5,805 bases of DNA. It comes from Flavobacteriales bacterium UBA7519 (GTDB lineage: Bacteria > Bacteroidota > Bacteroidia > Flavobacteriales > Weeksellaceae). The notes beneath the pieces are model-generated. The model worked only from the letters and a program-made list of their open reading frames with translations. It had not been told where the DNA came from and searched no databases. Every line of letters begins with the position of its first letter. Position 1 is the stretch's first letter. Both the position numbers and the translations under genes were made by a program. Shown in pieces: positions 1-5,805 of the stretch. The stretch lies in contig DLND01000139.1 of assembly GCA_002476905.1 (NCBI GenBank), forward strand, positions 1 through 5,805. Direction: 5' to 3'.

Positions 1-3000
1 CCGATCTCAACAACAGAGGTTTGGTTTTCATCGCCAACGATTAGGCTTTTTTTGCAACGAAATACAAGGTTAAGACTGCTTATGTCGCACTGACTTGCTT
101 CGTCAATAATCAGTAAATCAAATTGATTGGGCGAGGCATCAGGAAAAAAAGTTACGGCTGTTGCTTGTGGCATAATCCAAATTGGAACCGCACCTTTTGC
201 AACTTGCATATTCATTATTGCCGAAGCAATATTTCGTGCAGTATTTCTTCCATATCCTTTACCGATGTTGATTAGGTCATTAAGCCACGCATTTAACGCT
301 GCTTTTTGAGTGTCGCTAACATTCTTTGATTTATGATACCACGTTTTGTAAGAAATAATTTCTGCCGTTTGCTTTTCAATACTTCTTTTAACTGTTTGCA
401 AATTGGAAAGCAGTTTTTCTGAACCTTTTGTTTCGTTCGTTATTGCTTCAAGGAAGTTGTTTACTTTTAGAAAGAAAATATCTTTTTCGCAAACTTCTTT
501 GTTTAAAACAATTTGATTGTCTGATTGGCAAACAGATTTGATTGCATTTGTGGTTAGCGGAAGAGTGGCAAAAACTCTGTGATATATTTTATCAAACTCA
601 AACGCTTGTATTTGTTTTTCTCTGTTGCTTCTGTACTCCGATAAATACATTTCATAAGAAGCTCTATCAACATTTTCAATCGCTTCTGCTATTTTGTAAA
701 TTACAGGGTATGGCTTTGCAAATGAAGTTAGTTTTTTCTTTTCTTCTTTAAGAAAAGCGATAATATTTTTGTAATCAGAATAGTATTTTATGTTTTTTAA
801 AAATGTTAGTTCAGCACTAACATTTGACAAACTTAAAGATACTTGCGGAAAGTCTTTAGCCTTTAGTTCATTGTTGAAAGCGGAAACAGTATCGTTAAAA
901 TGTGCTGTAAAGTCAAGTTCTTTTATAGCTTCCTGAATATTGGTTTGCTTTGGAATTCCGAAACTATTCAGATAGTTATTGAACGTAATTGACAACTGTT
1001 TCAGGCATTTTCTTTTGTTTAGTTCAACTTCAATTATGCTTAATTGGTCAATGTCGGTTACAGGATTATAATTGACTTTGCAATCAAAAAAGCGTTTTAG
1101 ATTTTTGTCTAATAGACTTTTCGCAAGCCAACCCAATGTTTTGCTTTCGCCAAATTTTACAATTAGTTGGTTGATTTGTTGGTGTAAAATGTCGGGGTCA
1201 GTTTCATCAATAGCTGACAAATCAAGTTGATATGAAAGTAATTTATTGTTTGCTGATTTTACTTGTTCTCTTAAATCTTCGTTTTGTTTTAAAATATTTT
1301 TGAGTAAACTGACATTGAAATTTTGATGTTTGAATAAAATATTTGGAATTGTCTGTGCTTGAAATTGCTCATAAAGTTTCTCAATGTTTTCAATTTCGGT
1401 TTTTAATTTTTCTGTATAGCCGTTTGGTTGAATTGAAACATAATCTGCAATATTGATTTTCTCTTTTATTTCAGAAAGTTGTATTTCAATTTTACGCAAT
1501 TCATTTAGTTGGAGAAAACTGTCGTCTGAAAGAAAGTTGTAATTAACCAATGAAAACTCGTCTTGTTTAAGATTGTTTCCTATTAATGCAAGTGCCGATA
1601 AATTTTCTATCAATCCATTTGTTTCGGTTGTGTGAGATATTTTATCCTTGACAAACTCTGTTTGATAATCACTTTGCTCAAATAGATAAACAGCCCATTC
1701 ATATGCTGTTTTTTCTTCGACTATATTGGTAATGGGATTTATGATTTTGAAAAGTTTACTATTGGTTTGTACTACTTTATAGATTTCGCTTAATGTGTCA
1801 GCATACTTTTTTTCTAACTCAGTTAGTTGTGTTTCCAATTCAGTTACCTTACTTTCTTCGTAACGTTGTGATAAGTTGCGAATAATCGCATTTACAGAGG
1901 CTTTAAGGTTTTCATTGCCTTTTCCATCATTTACTAACGACACAGCAAGTTCCTGTATTGATTTTGGTAATTTGTCTTTGAGTACGGATAATGCTTTGGC
2001 ATTATGCGAAACAACAAGTATTGATTTTCCCTGTGCTACGTAATGAGAAATGAGATTTGCTATTGTGTGGCTTTTGCCTGTTCCGGGCGGACCTTTAACG
2101 GTAACAGCATCTTGTTCGTTTAATCGTTTGACGATTTCAAATTGTTCATCGTTGTATGGCAATGGAAACAAAGACCTGTGTTTAATTCCGTTTAAACTTC
2201 CGCTTTCTGATGTTTGTCGGTTGCTTGTTGTATTGTCTGTTGCAGGTTCTAATCCGTCTATTGAAAATAATTTTTTGAAAAAATCGGGAATGAGTTGCAA
2301 GTCGCCCAATGATTGCAGCTCATTGATTTTATTGATGATGTTGTTTGCATCTTTTGAAATGGCAATTTGGCTTTCAACTATTTTAGTTTGAATAATTGGC
2401 GAAAAACTGAAAGTTAATCGGTTATTTTCATTTGCATTTTCAAATTCATAATTCAGTTTTTCTCCATTGAAAAAAGCATCTTTTTTGTTTACGAAAGCAG
2501 ATAGTATTTCAATTCCAATGTTGTAGTATTCACTTCTTAAAAACTCGTTGTCAAAGAGAAATTCTTTTTGTTTTGAATTGAATTTGTCAATAGATAGCAA
2601 CACTTCTTTTTTTCGTTCTTCTATTACTGAAGTGTGTTCATTTTTAAAATGCGTGTCAAATAATTCTACAAAATATTGTTCACAAAATATCTTGCTTGAA
2701 AAAGTGTCCGTTTCTATTCTAATTTCTTGGTTTTTTAGGCTTATTTTCAATGGAACATTGAAAAAGAAATTGCGATAACTCTGGTTTCCAATTTTCCCAC
2801 TTACTAAGCCAAAAGAAATGTACAGCCGTCTGTTGTCTCTGCCTTTTAACTCGTAATGAAGCGTATGCAAAGCGTCATAGACTTTGTTCGTTTTAAAAGG
2901 CACTTCGTATTTTGTGTGAAACTCGTCAAATTCCTTTTTGTATTTTTCTGCTTGTTTTACTCTGCTTTCATTGTCGGAAAATAATACAACCGCTTTCTTC

Positions 3001-3503
3001 TCTTTTATAGGAACAGGCTGATTGTTTACGAAATTTATCCAACCGTCTAATGACGGTGGTAATGTCTGTTCAAAAAGTGAAGTTTGAGATTGTTCTTTGT
3101 ATCTTTCAAGGTCTTTTATTCGTTTGTCCGAGTTTTCAAACTTTTCCAATGTTTCAAGTTGCGTTTTGAAAGTGACAGTAGGAATGTCTGTTGATCGATT
3201 TGTAATTGTCCAATCATTCAAGTCAAACGGCAGTTCTGGCTCTGTCGGTATGGCAATGCGTTTGACTTTTAGAATATATTCGGTGTTTTCGATCGGAAAG
3301 GAAAACTCTTTTATGTTCTTCTGCTCACACTTTTGTGATAGCGAAATCAGTTTGCCGATTTTCCAATAATTCTTTTCTTCTGATTTTTCATTGCCTTTTT
3401 CTTTCTCAAAGTCATAGCAATAGTCGGACGTGTTGAATAAGTCCCGAATGTAGAAAAACAGGTTCTGTAATGGTGTAGTCTGTGTCGTTACCGGTTCTGT
3501 CAT
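1..3503 (-). CDS. Large superfamily 1 (DNA2/NAM7/Upf1-like) helicase, C-terminus beyond window
   Basis: This open frame runs without a stop for 1167 codons and leaves the window at base 1, so the C-terminal part is missing. It is a predicted ATP-dependent nucleic-acid helicase or translocase. Visible motifs: Q motif NDEQFEIV (Q about residue 454), Walker A GPPGTGKS (471-478), motif Ia ILVVSHNAKAL (495-505), Walker B/motif II DEASQ (1134-1138) preceded by FDLLII, and motif III VGDENQ (about 1156-1161). The DEASQ form and the preceding WIMPQA segment are typical of AAA_11/AAA_12-type SF1 proteins. Motifs I and II are separated by about 655 residues of charged, helix-rich sequence, including a likely coiled coil around 548-570. 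Residues 1-445 match no domain I recognise. The start is the first ATG after an in-frame TAA, without a Shine-Dalgarno site. Motifs IV-VI and any C-terminal nuclease domain, as in some relatives, would lie outside. The gene is more AT-rich than its neighbours. A defence role is possible but unproven. Confidence 0.5.
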   Translation of the reverse strand, partial: MTEPVTTQTTPLQNLFFYIRDLFNTSDYCYDFEKEKGNEKSEEKNYWKIGKLISLSQKCEQKNIKEFSFPIENTEYILKVKRIAIPTEPELPFDLNDWTITNRSTDIPTVTFKTQLETLEKFENSDKRIKDLERYKEQSQTSLFEQTLPPSLDGWINFVNNQPVPIKEKKAVVLFSDNESRVKQAEKYKKEFDEFHTKYEVPFKTNKVYDALHTLHYELKGRDNRRLYISFGLVSGKIGNQSYRNFFFNVPLKISLKNQEIRIETDTFSSKIFCEQYFVELFDTHFKNEHTSVIEERKKEVLLSIDKFNSKQKEFLFDNEFLRSEYYNIGIEILSAFVNKKDAFFNGEKLNYEFENANENNRLTFSFSPIIQTKIVESQIAISKDANNIINKINELQSLGDLQLIPDFFKKLFSIDGLEPATDNTTSNRQTSESGSLNGIKHRSLFPLPYNDEQFEIVKRLNEQDAVTVKGPPGTGKSHTIANLISHYVAQGKSILVVSHNAKALSVLKDKLPKSIQELAVSLVNDGKGNENLKASVNAIIRNLSQRYEESKVTELETQLTELEKKYADTLSEIYKVVQTNSKLFKIINPITNIVEEKTAYEWAVYLFEQSDYQTEFVKDKISHTTETNGLIENLSALALIGNNLKQDEFSLVNYNFLSDDSFLQLNELRKIEIQLSEIKEKINIADYVSIQPNGYTEKLKTEIENIEKLYEQFQAQTIPNILFKHQNFNVSLLKNILKQNEDLREQVKSANNKLLSYQLDLSAIDETDPDILHQQINQLIVKFGESKTLGWLAKSLLDKNLKRFFDCKVNYNPVTDIDQLSIIEVELNKRKCLKQLSITFNNYLNSFGIPKQTNIQEAIKELDFTAHFNDTVSAFNNELKAKDFPQVSLSLSNVSAELTFLKNIKYYSDYKNIIAFLKEEKKKLTSFAKPYPVIYKIAEAIENVDRASYEMYLSEYRSNREKQIQAFEFDKIYHRVFATLPLTTNAIKSVCQSDNQIVLNKEVCEKDIFFLKVNNFLEAITNETKGSEKLLSNLQTVKRSIEKQTAEIISYKTWYHKSKNVSDTQKAALNAWLNDLINIGKGYGRNTARNIASAIMNMQVAKGAVPIWIMPQATAVTFFPDASPNQFDLLIIDEASQCDISSLNLVFRCKKSLIVGDENQTSVVEI

Positions 3504-3661
3504 TTTGCTATTCTGTCTTATTTTGCAGGGTCTTTGTTAAATGGCTGCTAACACCCAAATATCCGCAATTTATATGTCTTTGCCCTTTAATAAAGGTGTT
3601 TGTTGGTTATTATTGCTCGTTAGTACAACATAAGTCCAACAAATTAAAAAACATCGACAAA
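3504..3661. other. Intergenic spacer between nuclease and helicase genes
   Basis: This 158-base gap lies between two genes read in the same (minus) direction. It holds the bulged hairpin at 3599-3643 and a short palindrome at 3584-3596 (six-base arms CCTTTA/TAAAGG around one base). On the minus strand, GATATTTG at 3563-3556 differs from the Bacteroidota -7 consensus TAnnTTTG by one base, about 50 bases before the helicase start. No TTG sits at a suitable distance upstream of it, so it is only a weak promoter candidate. No T-run follows either inverted repeat, so I see no intrinsic terminator. No coding sequence is convincing here. Confidence 0.5.
3599..3643. repeat. Bulged hairpin (inverted repeat)
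   Basis: The outer arms TTTGTTGG (3599-3606) and CCAACAAA (3636-3643) are perfectly complementary. Inside them, TTATATTG-like and CAACATAA-like segments pair over a further eight positions, with one wobble (G-U in the minus-strand transcript) and a two-base bulge (3634-3635) on one side. About ten bases are left in the loop. In total there are roughly 16 pairs in a 45-base element. Neither side is followed by a T-run, so it is not a standard terminator. It could affect processing or stability of a nuclease-helicase transcript, or be a leftover of a mobile element. Its role is unknown. Confidence 0.5.
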
Positions 3662-4201
3662 TTAGTAGATACCGAGTTTGTTCATTTGTGCTAATCTACA
3701 AATTTCCTGAAAATAAGGCAATTGAGTGCAGAAATAATTTTGACTTGCCTTTGCCCAACCGTTTACAAGCAATAATTCATTCAAGCAGTCGCCATTCGGA
3801 AGGATTACATACGCCAAATCTCTCAGCCAAAAATCTGTTCGGTTATCCAGTTCTGTTAAAACTGTGATCCGTGTGCCGGGTGGACAAACCCTCAAAACAT
3901 AATCTAAACTTTGTAATCCATATTGAAGCAGTAAACTGGCAGATATGCCTGTTTTCGCTTCATCCTCCCGCATCTTTCTGGAAAAATGAACTTCCGGTGC
4001 ATCCAATCCGTACAGTCTTATTTCCCGGCGCTCCTGTGTGAATTCCTGTTTTATTTTCAGACTGTCTCCGTCCAACACTTCTTCAACAATCCAAAACGGT
4101 TGCTGGTGGATGTTTTTGATTTGAAAATATTTTTGGCTTCCGTTTCCTGTTGTGCTGCTTTCCATTTCGTAAGCATTTGCACTTATTGCATTGTATTTCA
4201 T
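3662..4201 (-). CDS. Staphylococcal-nuclease-like (SNase/thermonuclease family) protein
   Basis: The 179-residue protein has one SNase fold domain spanning about residues 35-179. Members are typically calcium-dependent phosphodiesterases that cut DNA or RNA. Aligned by eye with S. aureus nuclease, the key residues are present: Asp46 in LDGDS (like Asp21), Arg62 and Asp67 in the hallmark IRLYGLDAPE (like Arg35 and Asp40), Glu70 (like Glu43), and Arg127 in WLRDLAYV (like Arg87). Ala68 replaces Thr41, as in many bacterial homologues. NELLLVNGWAKA (141-152) is the usual motif after the catalytic arginine. I see no signal peptide or membrane segment, unlike secreted thermonucleases, so an intracellular location is inferred. 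A later start at Met13 (near base 4165) is possible because the first 30 residues are unconserved in appearance. It lies upstream of the helicase on the same strand, 158 bases away, and diverges from the 4310 gene. Its G+C resembles the plus-strand genes, not the helicase. Confidence 0.5.
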   Translation of the reverse strand: MKYNAISANAYEMESSTTGNGSQKYFQIKNIHQQPFWIVEEVLDGDSLKIKQEFTQERREIRLYGLDAPEVHFSRKMREDEAKTGISASLLLQYGLQSLDYVLRVCPPGTRITVLTELDNRTDFWLRDLAYVILPNGDCLNELLLVNGWAKASQNYFCTQLPYFQEICRLAQMNKLGIY

Positions 4202-4222
4202 TGGTTTTCAGTATTTTAACTA

Positions 4223-4253
4223 TTGTTTTTATAAAGGTAATAAATGATATTTG
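4223..4253 (+). promoter_or_regulatory. Candidate Bacteroidota-type promoter for the 4310 gene
   Basis: TTG at 4223-4225 is followed after 20 bases by GATATTTG at 4246-4253. This fits the known Bacteroidota pattern of TTG near -33 and TAnnTTTG near -7, with one mismatch in the -7 element. Transcription would start near 4260 and give a leader of about 50 bases before the ATG at 4310. The call rests only on consensus matching in an AT-rich region. On the opposite strand, TACCTTTA (4240-4233) is a poor -7 candidate for the nuclease gene, with no well-placed TTG. Confidence 0.5.
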
Positions 4254-4257
4254 TATC

Positions 4258-4267
4258 TGTCTAGACA
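4258..4267. promoter_or_regulatory. Perfect 10-base palindrome at the predicted transcription start
   Basis: TGTCTAGACA is an exact palindrome lying five bases downstream of the -7 candidate, so it overlaps the expected +1 site. A dimeric regulator could bind here to block the 4310 promoter, and perhaps the divergent nuclease gene too. Ten-base palindromes do occur by chance, and no second copy is seen in the window. Confidence 0.5.
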
Positions 4268-4292
4268 ACAGTGTTTTTCTCTCTTTTCTAAT

Positions 4293-4309
4293 TTCTAAAA
4301 TTTAAAACA
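4293..4309 (+). promoter_or_regulatory. A-rich translation start leader of the 4310 gene
   Basis: TTCTAAA followed by ten A/T-rich bases leads into the ATG. There is no GGAGG-like sequence, and the TAAAA stretch fits the start context described for Flavobacteria. The same TTCTAAA word precedes the starts at 5193 and 5658, which supports all three start choices. Confidence 0.5.
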
Positions 4310-5113
4310 ATGGCAAGACAAAAAGGCCTTATGAAATACGTCGGAACAATCGGCGACGTTAGGCATTTCAAAATCAAAGGACAGGAAGGATTTTTCGCCG
4401 GTATGGTAGGCGGTCCAACTGCAGAACAGGTGAACAGTGCGCCCGAGTTCGAAAGAACAAGGGAAAATATGAACGAATTTGGCGGCTGCGCCAAAGTCGG
4501 AAAATCATTAAGAACGGCTCTTTCCGCTCTTATGGGAAAATTTACGGATCCACAGGTTACAGGTCGTTTGACTTCAATTATGAAGAAAATCAATCTTGAG
4601 GATGGAACTGAAGCCAGAGGTTACCGTAAGGTTGAAGTTTCCACCCAGAGAAATTATTTGCTTGGATTTGAGTTCAACAAGAATCTCTCAATATCTGGCA
4701 TTTTCAATGCTCCTTTTGACATTGAGCAAGACGCAGGAAGAACTTCATCAGATTTCGTTGTTGCACCCTTTAATCCAGCTGATTTGATTAGTGCTCCTTC
4801 AGGATCCACTCACTTCAGACTGATTAACGCCCTCGCGGTTCTGTCTGACTTTTCCTACAATCCAACTACAGGTTCATATGAGCCGGACGATATGGTGAAC
4901 AATGAGTTAACCAACATTGCTTATTCGGGGTATATTCCGTTAAATGCCGCTTATGCAGGTTCAACCATTACTGCAACGCTTCCGGGTGCTCCGGTGCTGG
5001 ATAACAAGGTTTCGGTGATTCAGAGTATCGGGATTGAGTTCTTCCAGGAAGTCAACGGAAATTATTATCCGTTTGCCTCCAGAAACTGTCTCAAAATAGA
5101 GGAAGTATTTTAG
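4310..5113 (+). CDS. Conserved Bacteroidota protein of unknown function (267 aa)
   Basis: I cannot name a function. The N-terminal half has a pattern I recall from many uncharacterised Bacteroidota proteins of about 260 residues: a basic start, then GTIGDV near residue 13, a glycine-rich stretch, PEFERTREN (44-52) followed by EFGG, KSLRTAL (65-71), GRLTSIMKKI (84-93) and RGYRKVEV (102-109). The C-terminal half looks beta-rich and ends with the IGIEFFQEVNG motif (about 240-250) plus a short strand. There is no signal peptide, membrane segment or obvious catalytic motif, so a structural or binding role is more likely than an enzyme. It has its own promoter candidate and is closed by a strong terminator 12 bases after its stop, which suggests independent and possibly high expression. 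The DUF5675 and membrane-protein genes follow on the same strand. G+C is clearly higher than in the helicase gene. A virion or particle component is one possibility, by inference only. Confidence 0.5.
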   Translation: MARQKGLMKYVGTIGDVRHFKIKGQEGFFAGMVGGPTAEQVNSAPEFERTRENMNEFGGCAKVGKSLRTALSALMGKFTDPQVTGRLTSIMKKINLEDGTEARGYRKVEVSTQRNYLLGFEFNKNLSISGIFNAPFDIEQDAGRTSSDFVVAPFNPADLISAPSGSTHFRLINALAVLSDFSYNPTTGSYEPDDMVNNELTNIAYSGYIPLNAAYAGSTITATLPGAPVLDNKVSVIQSIGIEFFQEVNGNYYPFASRNCLKIEEVF

Positions 5114-5125
5114 AATAAAATCTTC

Positions 5126-5156
5126 AAAGGGCTTCCCAAAACGGGAAGCCTTTTTT
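5126..5156 (+). terminator. Intrinsic (Rho-independent) terminator after the 4310 gene
   Basis: GGCTTCCC (5130-5137) pairs perfectly with GGGAAGCC (5143-5150) around the five-base loop AAAAC, and six T residues follow at once (5151-5156). Upstream A residues (5126-5128) can extend pairing into the T-run, so the element may also act weakly on the minus strand. It separates the 4310 gene from the downstream pair. Confidence 0.5.
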
Positions 5157-5174
5157 GATTCTATTTAGTCAAAT

Positions 5175-5192
5175 TTCTAAATCAACAAAACA
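5175..5192 (+). promoter_or_regulatory. A-rich translation start leader of the 5193 gene
   Basis: TTCTAAA lies 11 bases before the ATG, in nearly the same arrangement as at 4293-4309, and both leaders end in AAAACA just before the start codon. No clear TAnnTTTG element is visible in the short stretch after the terminator (5157-5174). Expression of the 5193 gene may therefore depend on read-through or on an unrecognised promoter. Confidence 0.5.
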
Positions 5193-5645
5193 ATGAAGAC
5201 AAAAATAATTCGGGTTGCAGAGGGCAAAAATTCTACACTCTCCCATTTATACATCGATGGCATTTTCCAATGCTTCCTCCTTGAAGATAAAATTCGGGCG
5301 GTAAAAATTATGAAGCAGACGGCAATTCCGGAAGGAATATTTAGGCTTCGGCTCAACACTTGGGGCGGAATGAACAAAACTTATTTCCCGAAATATGGAC
5401 CGATACACAAAGGAATGATTGAAATTGCAGATCTTCCCACGTTTTCAGCAGTCTATATTCACGTTGGAAACACGATTGCAGAGACGGCAGGCTGTCCGCT
5501 TGTCGGACTTTCCTACATCAAAAAAGACGGCGAATATCAGGTTCTGCAGAGTGCAGACGCTTACAGACAAGTTTACAGAAAACTTTACGAAGTAGCAACC
5601 GGCAAGGACAATCAGATTGAAATAAGCAACAATTTCCAATTCTAA
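5193..5645 (+). CDS. DUF5675-type protein
   Basis: The 150-residue protein matches the DUF5675 pattern as I remember it: STLSHLYIDG (14-23), a FLLED segment (28-32), AIPEG (44-48), then YIHVGN (88-93) and TAGCPLVG (98-105). The family is found in phages and bacteria and has no established activity that I know of. The order of xPxG, H-x-G-N and T-x-G-C resembles the motif order of YkuD-type L,D-transpeptidases (TPxG, a conserved His, then S/T-x-GC), so His90 and Cys101 are candidate functional residues. This comparison is mine and unproven. No signal peptide or membrane segment is present, so reaching peptidoglycan would need a partner. The membrane-protein gene begins 12 bases after its stop, suggesting co-transcription. 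The length is ordinary for a single-domain member and the gene appears intact. Confidence 0.5.
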   Translation: MKTKIIRVAEGKNSTLSHLYIDGIFQCFLLEDKIRAVKIMKQTAIPEGIFRLRLNTWGGMNKTYFPKYGPIHKGMIEIADLPTFSAVYIHVGNTIAETAGCPLVGLSYIKKDGEYQVLQSADAYRQVYRKLYEVATGKDNQIEISNNFQF

Positions 5646-5657
5646 AAAAAGAACATT

Positions 5658-5805
5658 ATGCAAAATGAAATTACAGCAAGCGTGTTCTTCGGCTTCATCA
5701 GCAGTGTTCTTATGGCGGTGGTTGCCTATTTTATTCGGCAACTGCACTCCGACTTTAAAAAGATGGAACTGGATCTGAACGAAGTCAAGACAATGGCTTT
5801 AATCA
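5658..5805 (+). CDS. Small single-span membrane protein, holin-like in layout, 3' end beyond window
   Basis: Forty-nine codons are visible before the window ends. After a short polar start, residues about 5-26 form one hydrophobic segment rich in Phe, Val, Ala and Ser. A positively charged residue (Arg27) and a charged helical stretch follow, with hydrophobic spacing that suggests a coiled coil (about 29-48). This would place a helical tail in the cytoplasm if the N-terminus faces out. The start is the first ATG after the DUF5675 stop, preceded by TTCTAAA at 5640-5646, which overlaps that stop codon. One TM segment plus a coiled coil next to a phage-associated gene recalls small holins or XhlA-like proteins, but the sequence carries no family-specific motif I recognise. 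It could equally be a plain membrane anchor. Confidence 0.5.
   Translation, partial: MQNEITASVFFGFISSVLMAVVAYFIRQLHSDFKKMELDLNEVKTMALI

Noticed and set aside
2050..2391. Plus-strand open frame of 113 codons opposite the helicase gene
   Set aside because: It lies antisense to the Walker A region of an intact helicase frame and has no family-like motif, so it is a shadow frame. The same applies to other plus-strand frames between 127 and 3369.
3584..3596. Short palindrome CCTTTA-A-TAAAGG as a terminator after the nuclease gene
   Set aside because: The stem has only six pairs, mostly A-T, and no T-run follows on either strand.
3544..3643. Possible integron attC site in the spacer (AACACC/GGTGTT and the CCAAC/GTTGG arms)
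   Set aside because: The arms are in the wrong order for attC, which needs RYYYAAC on the left and GTTRRRY on the right. Only one box fits by chance, and no integrase or cassette array is seen.
3482..3694. Plus-strand open frame of 70 codons across the spacer
   Set aside because: It overlaps both minus-strand genes, is rich in Cys, Leu and Phe as in random AT-rich frames, and resembles no known protein.
4288..4593. Minus-strand frame of 101 codons opposite the start of the 4310 gene
   Set aside because: The opposite strand encodes a conserved-looking protein with a promoter, leader and terminator, so this frame is a shadow.
5445..5747. Minus-strand frame of 100 codons over the DUF5675 and membrane-protein genes
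   Set aside because: It runs antisense through two supported genes and their junction and has no recognisable motif.
1..5805. CRISPR array, tRNA, rRNA or insertion sequence
   Set aside because: I saw no regularly spaced direct repeats, tRNA-like cloverleaf, rRNA sequence, transposase or terminal inverted repeats while reading the window.

Overview
The window looks like part of a Bacteroidota genome, most likely of the Flavobacteriia type. None of the complete genes has a Shine-Dalgarno sequence. Starts are preceded by A-rich leaders with a TAAA core, and the one promoter with both elements fits the TTG / TAnnTTTG pattern known for this phylum. The three proteins on the right also belong to types I associate with Bacteroidota. 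I identified families by reading motifs; no database search was possible.

Layout. Bases 1-3503 (minus strand) hold the N-terminal 1167 codons of a very large superfamily 1 (DNA2/NAM7/Upf1-like) helicase, cut by the left edge of the window. A 158-base spacer (3504-3661) carries a bulged hairpin. Bases 3662-4201 (minus) encode a staphylococcal-nuclease-like protein with all main catalytic positions recognisable. Bases 4202-4309 form a divergent intergenic region with a plus-strand promoter candidate and a palindrome. Reading rightwards on the plus strand come a 267-aa conserved protein of unknown function (4310-5113), an intrinsic terminator (5126-5156), a DUF5675-type protein (5193-5645), and the start of a small single-span membrane protein with a charged helical tail (5658 to the edge).

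Base composition splits the window in two. Sampled rows of the helicase gene have 23-30% G+C, while sampled rows of the nuclease and the plus-strand genes have about 42-53%. The change falls at or near the spacer. This suggests that the helicase has a different history from its neighbours. Large helicases of this class are frequent in anti-phage defence and other accessory loci, but nothing here proves that role.

The plus-strand trio is the part most likely to be an undescribed unit. Its pieces are an unknown protein with its own promoter and terminator, a DUF5675 protein whose conserved His and Gly-Cys motifs resemble an L,D-transpeptidase-like layout, and a holin-sized membrane protein. This could be a phage-derived lysis or particle module kept in Bacteroidota genomes. 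That reading is inference from gene order and protein architecture.
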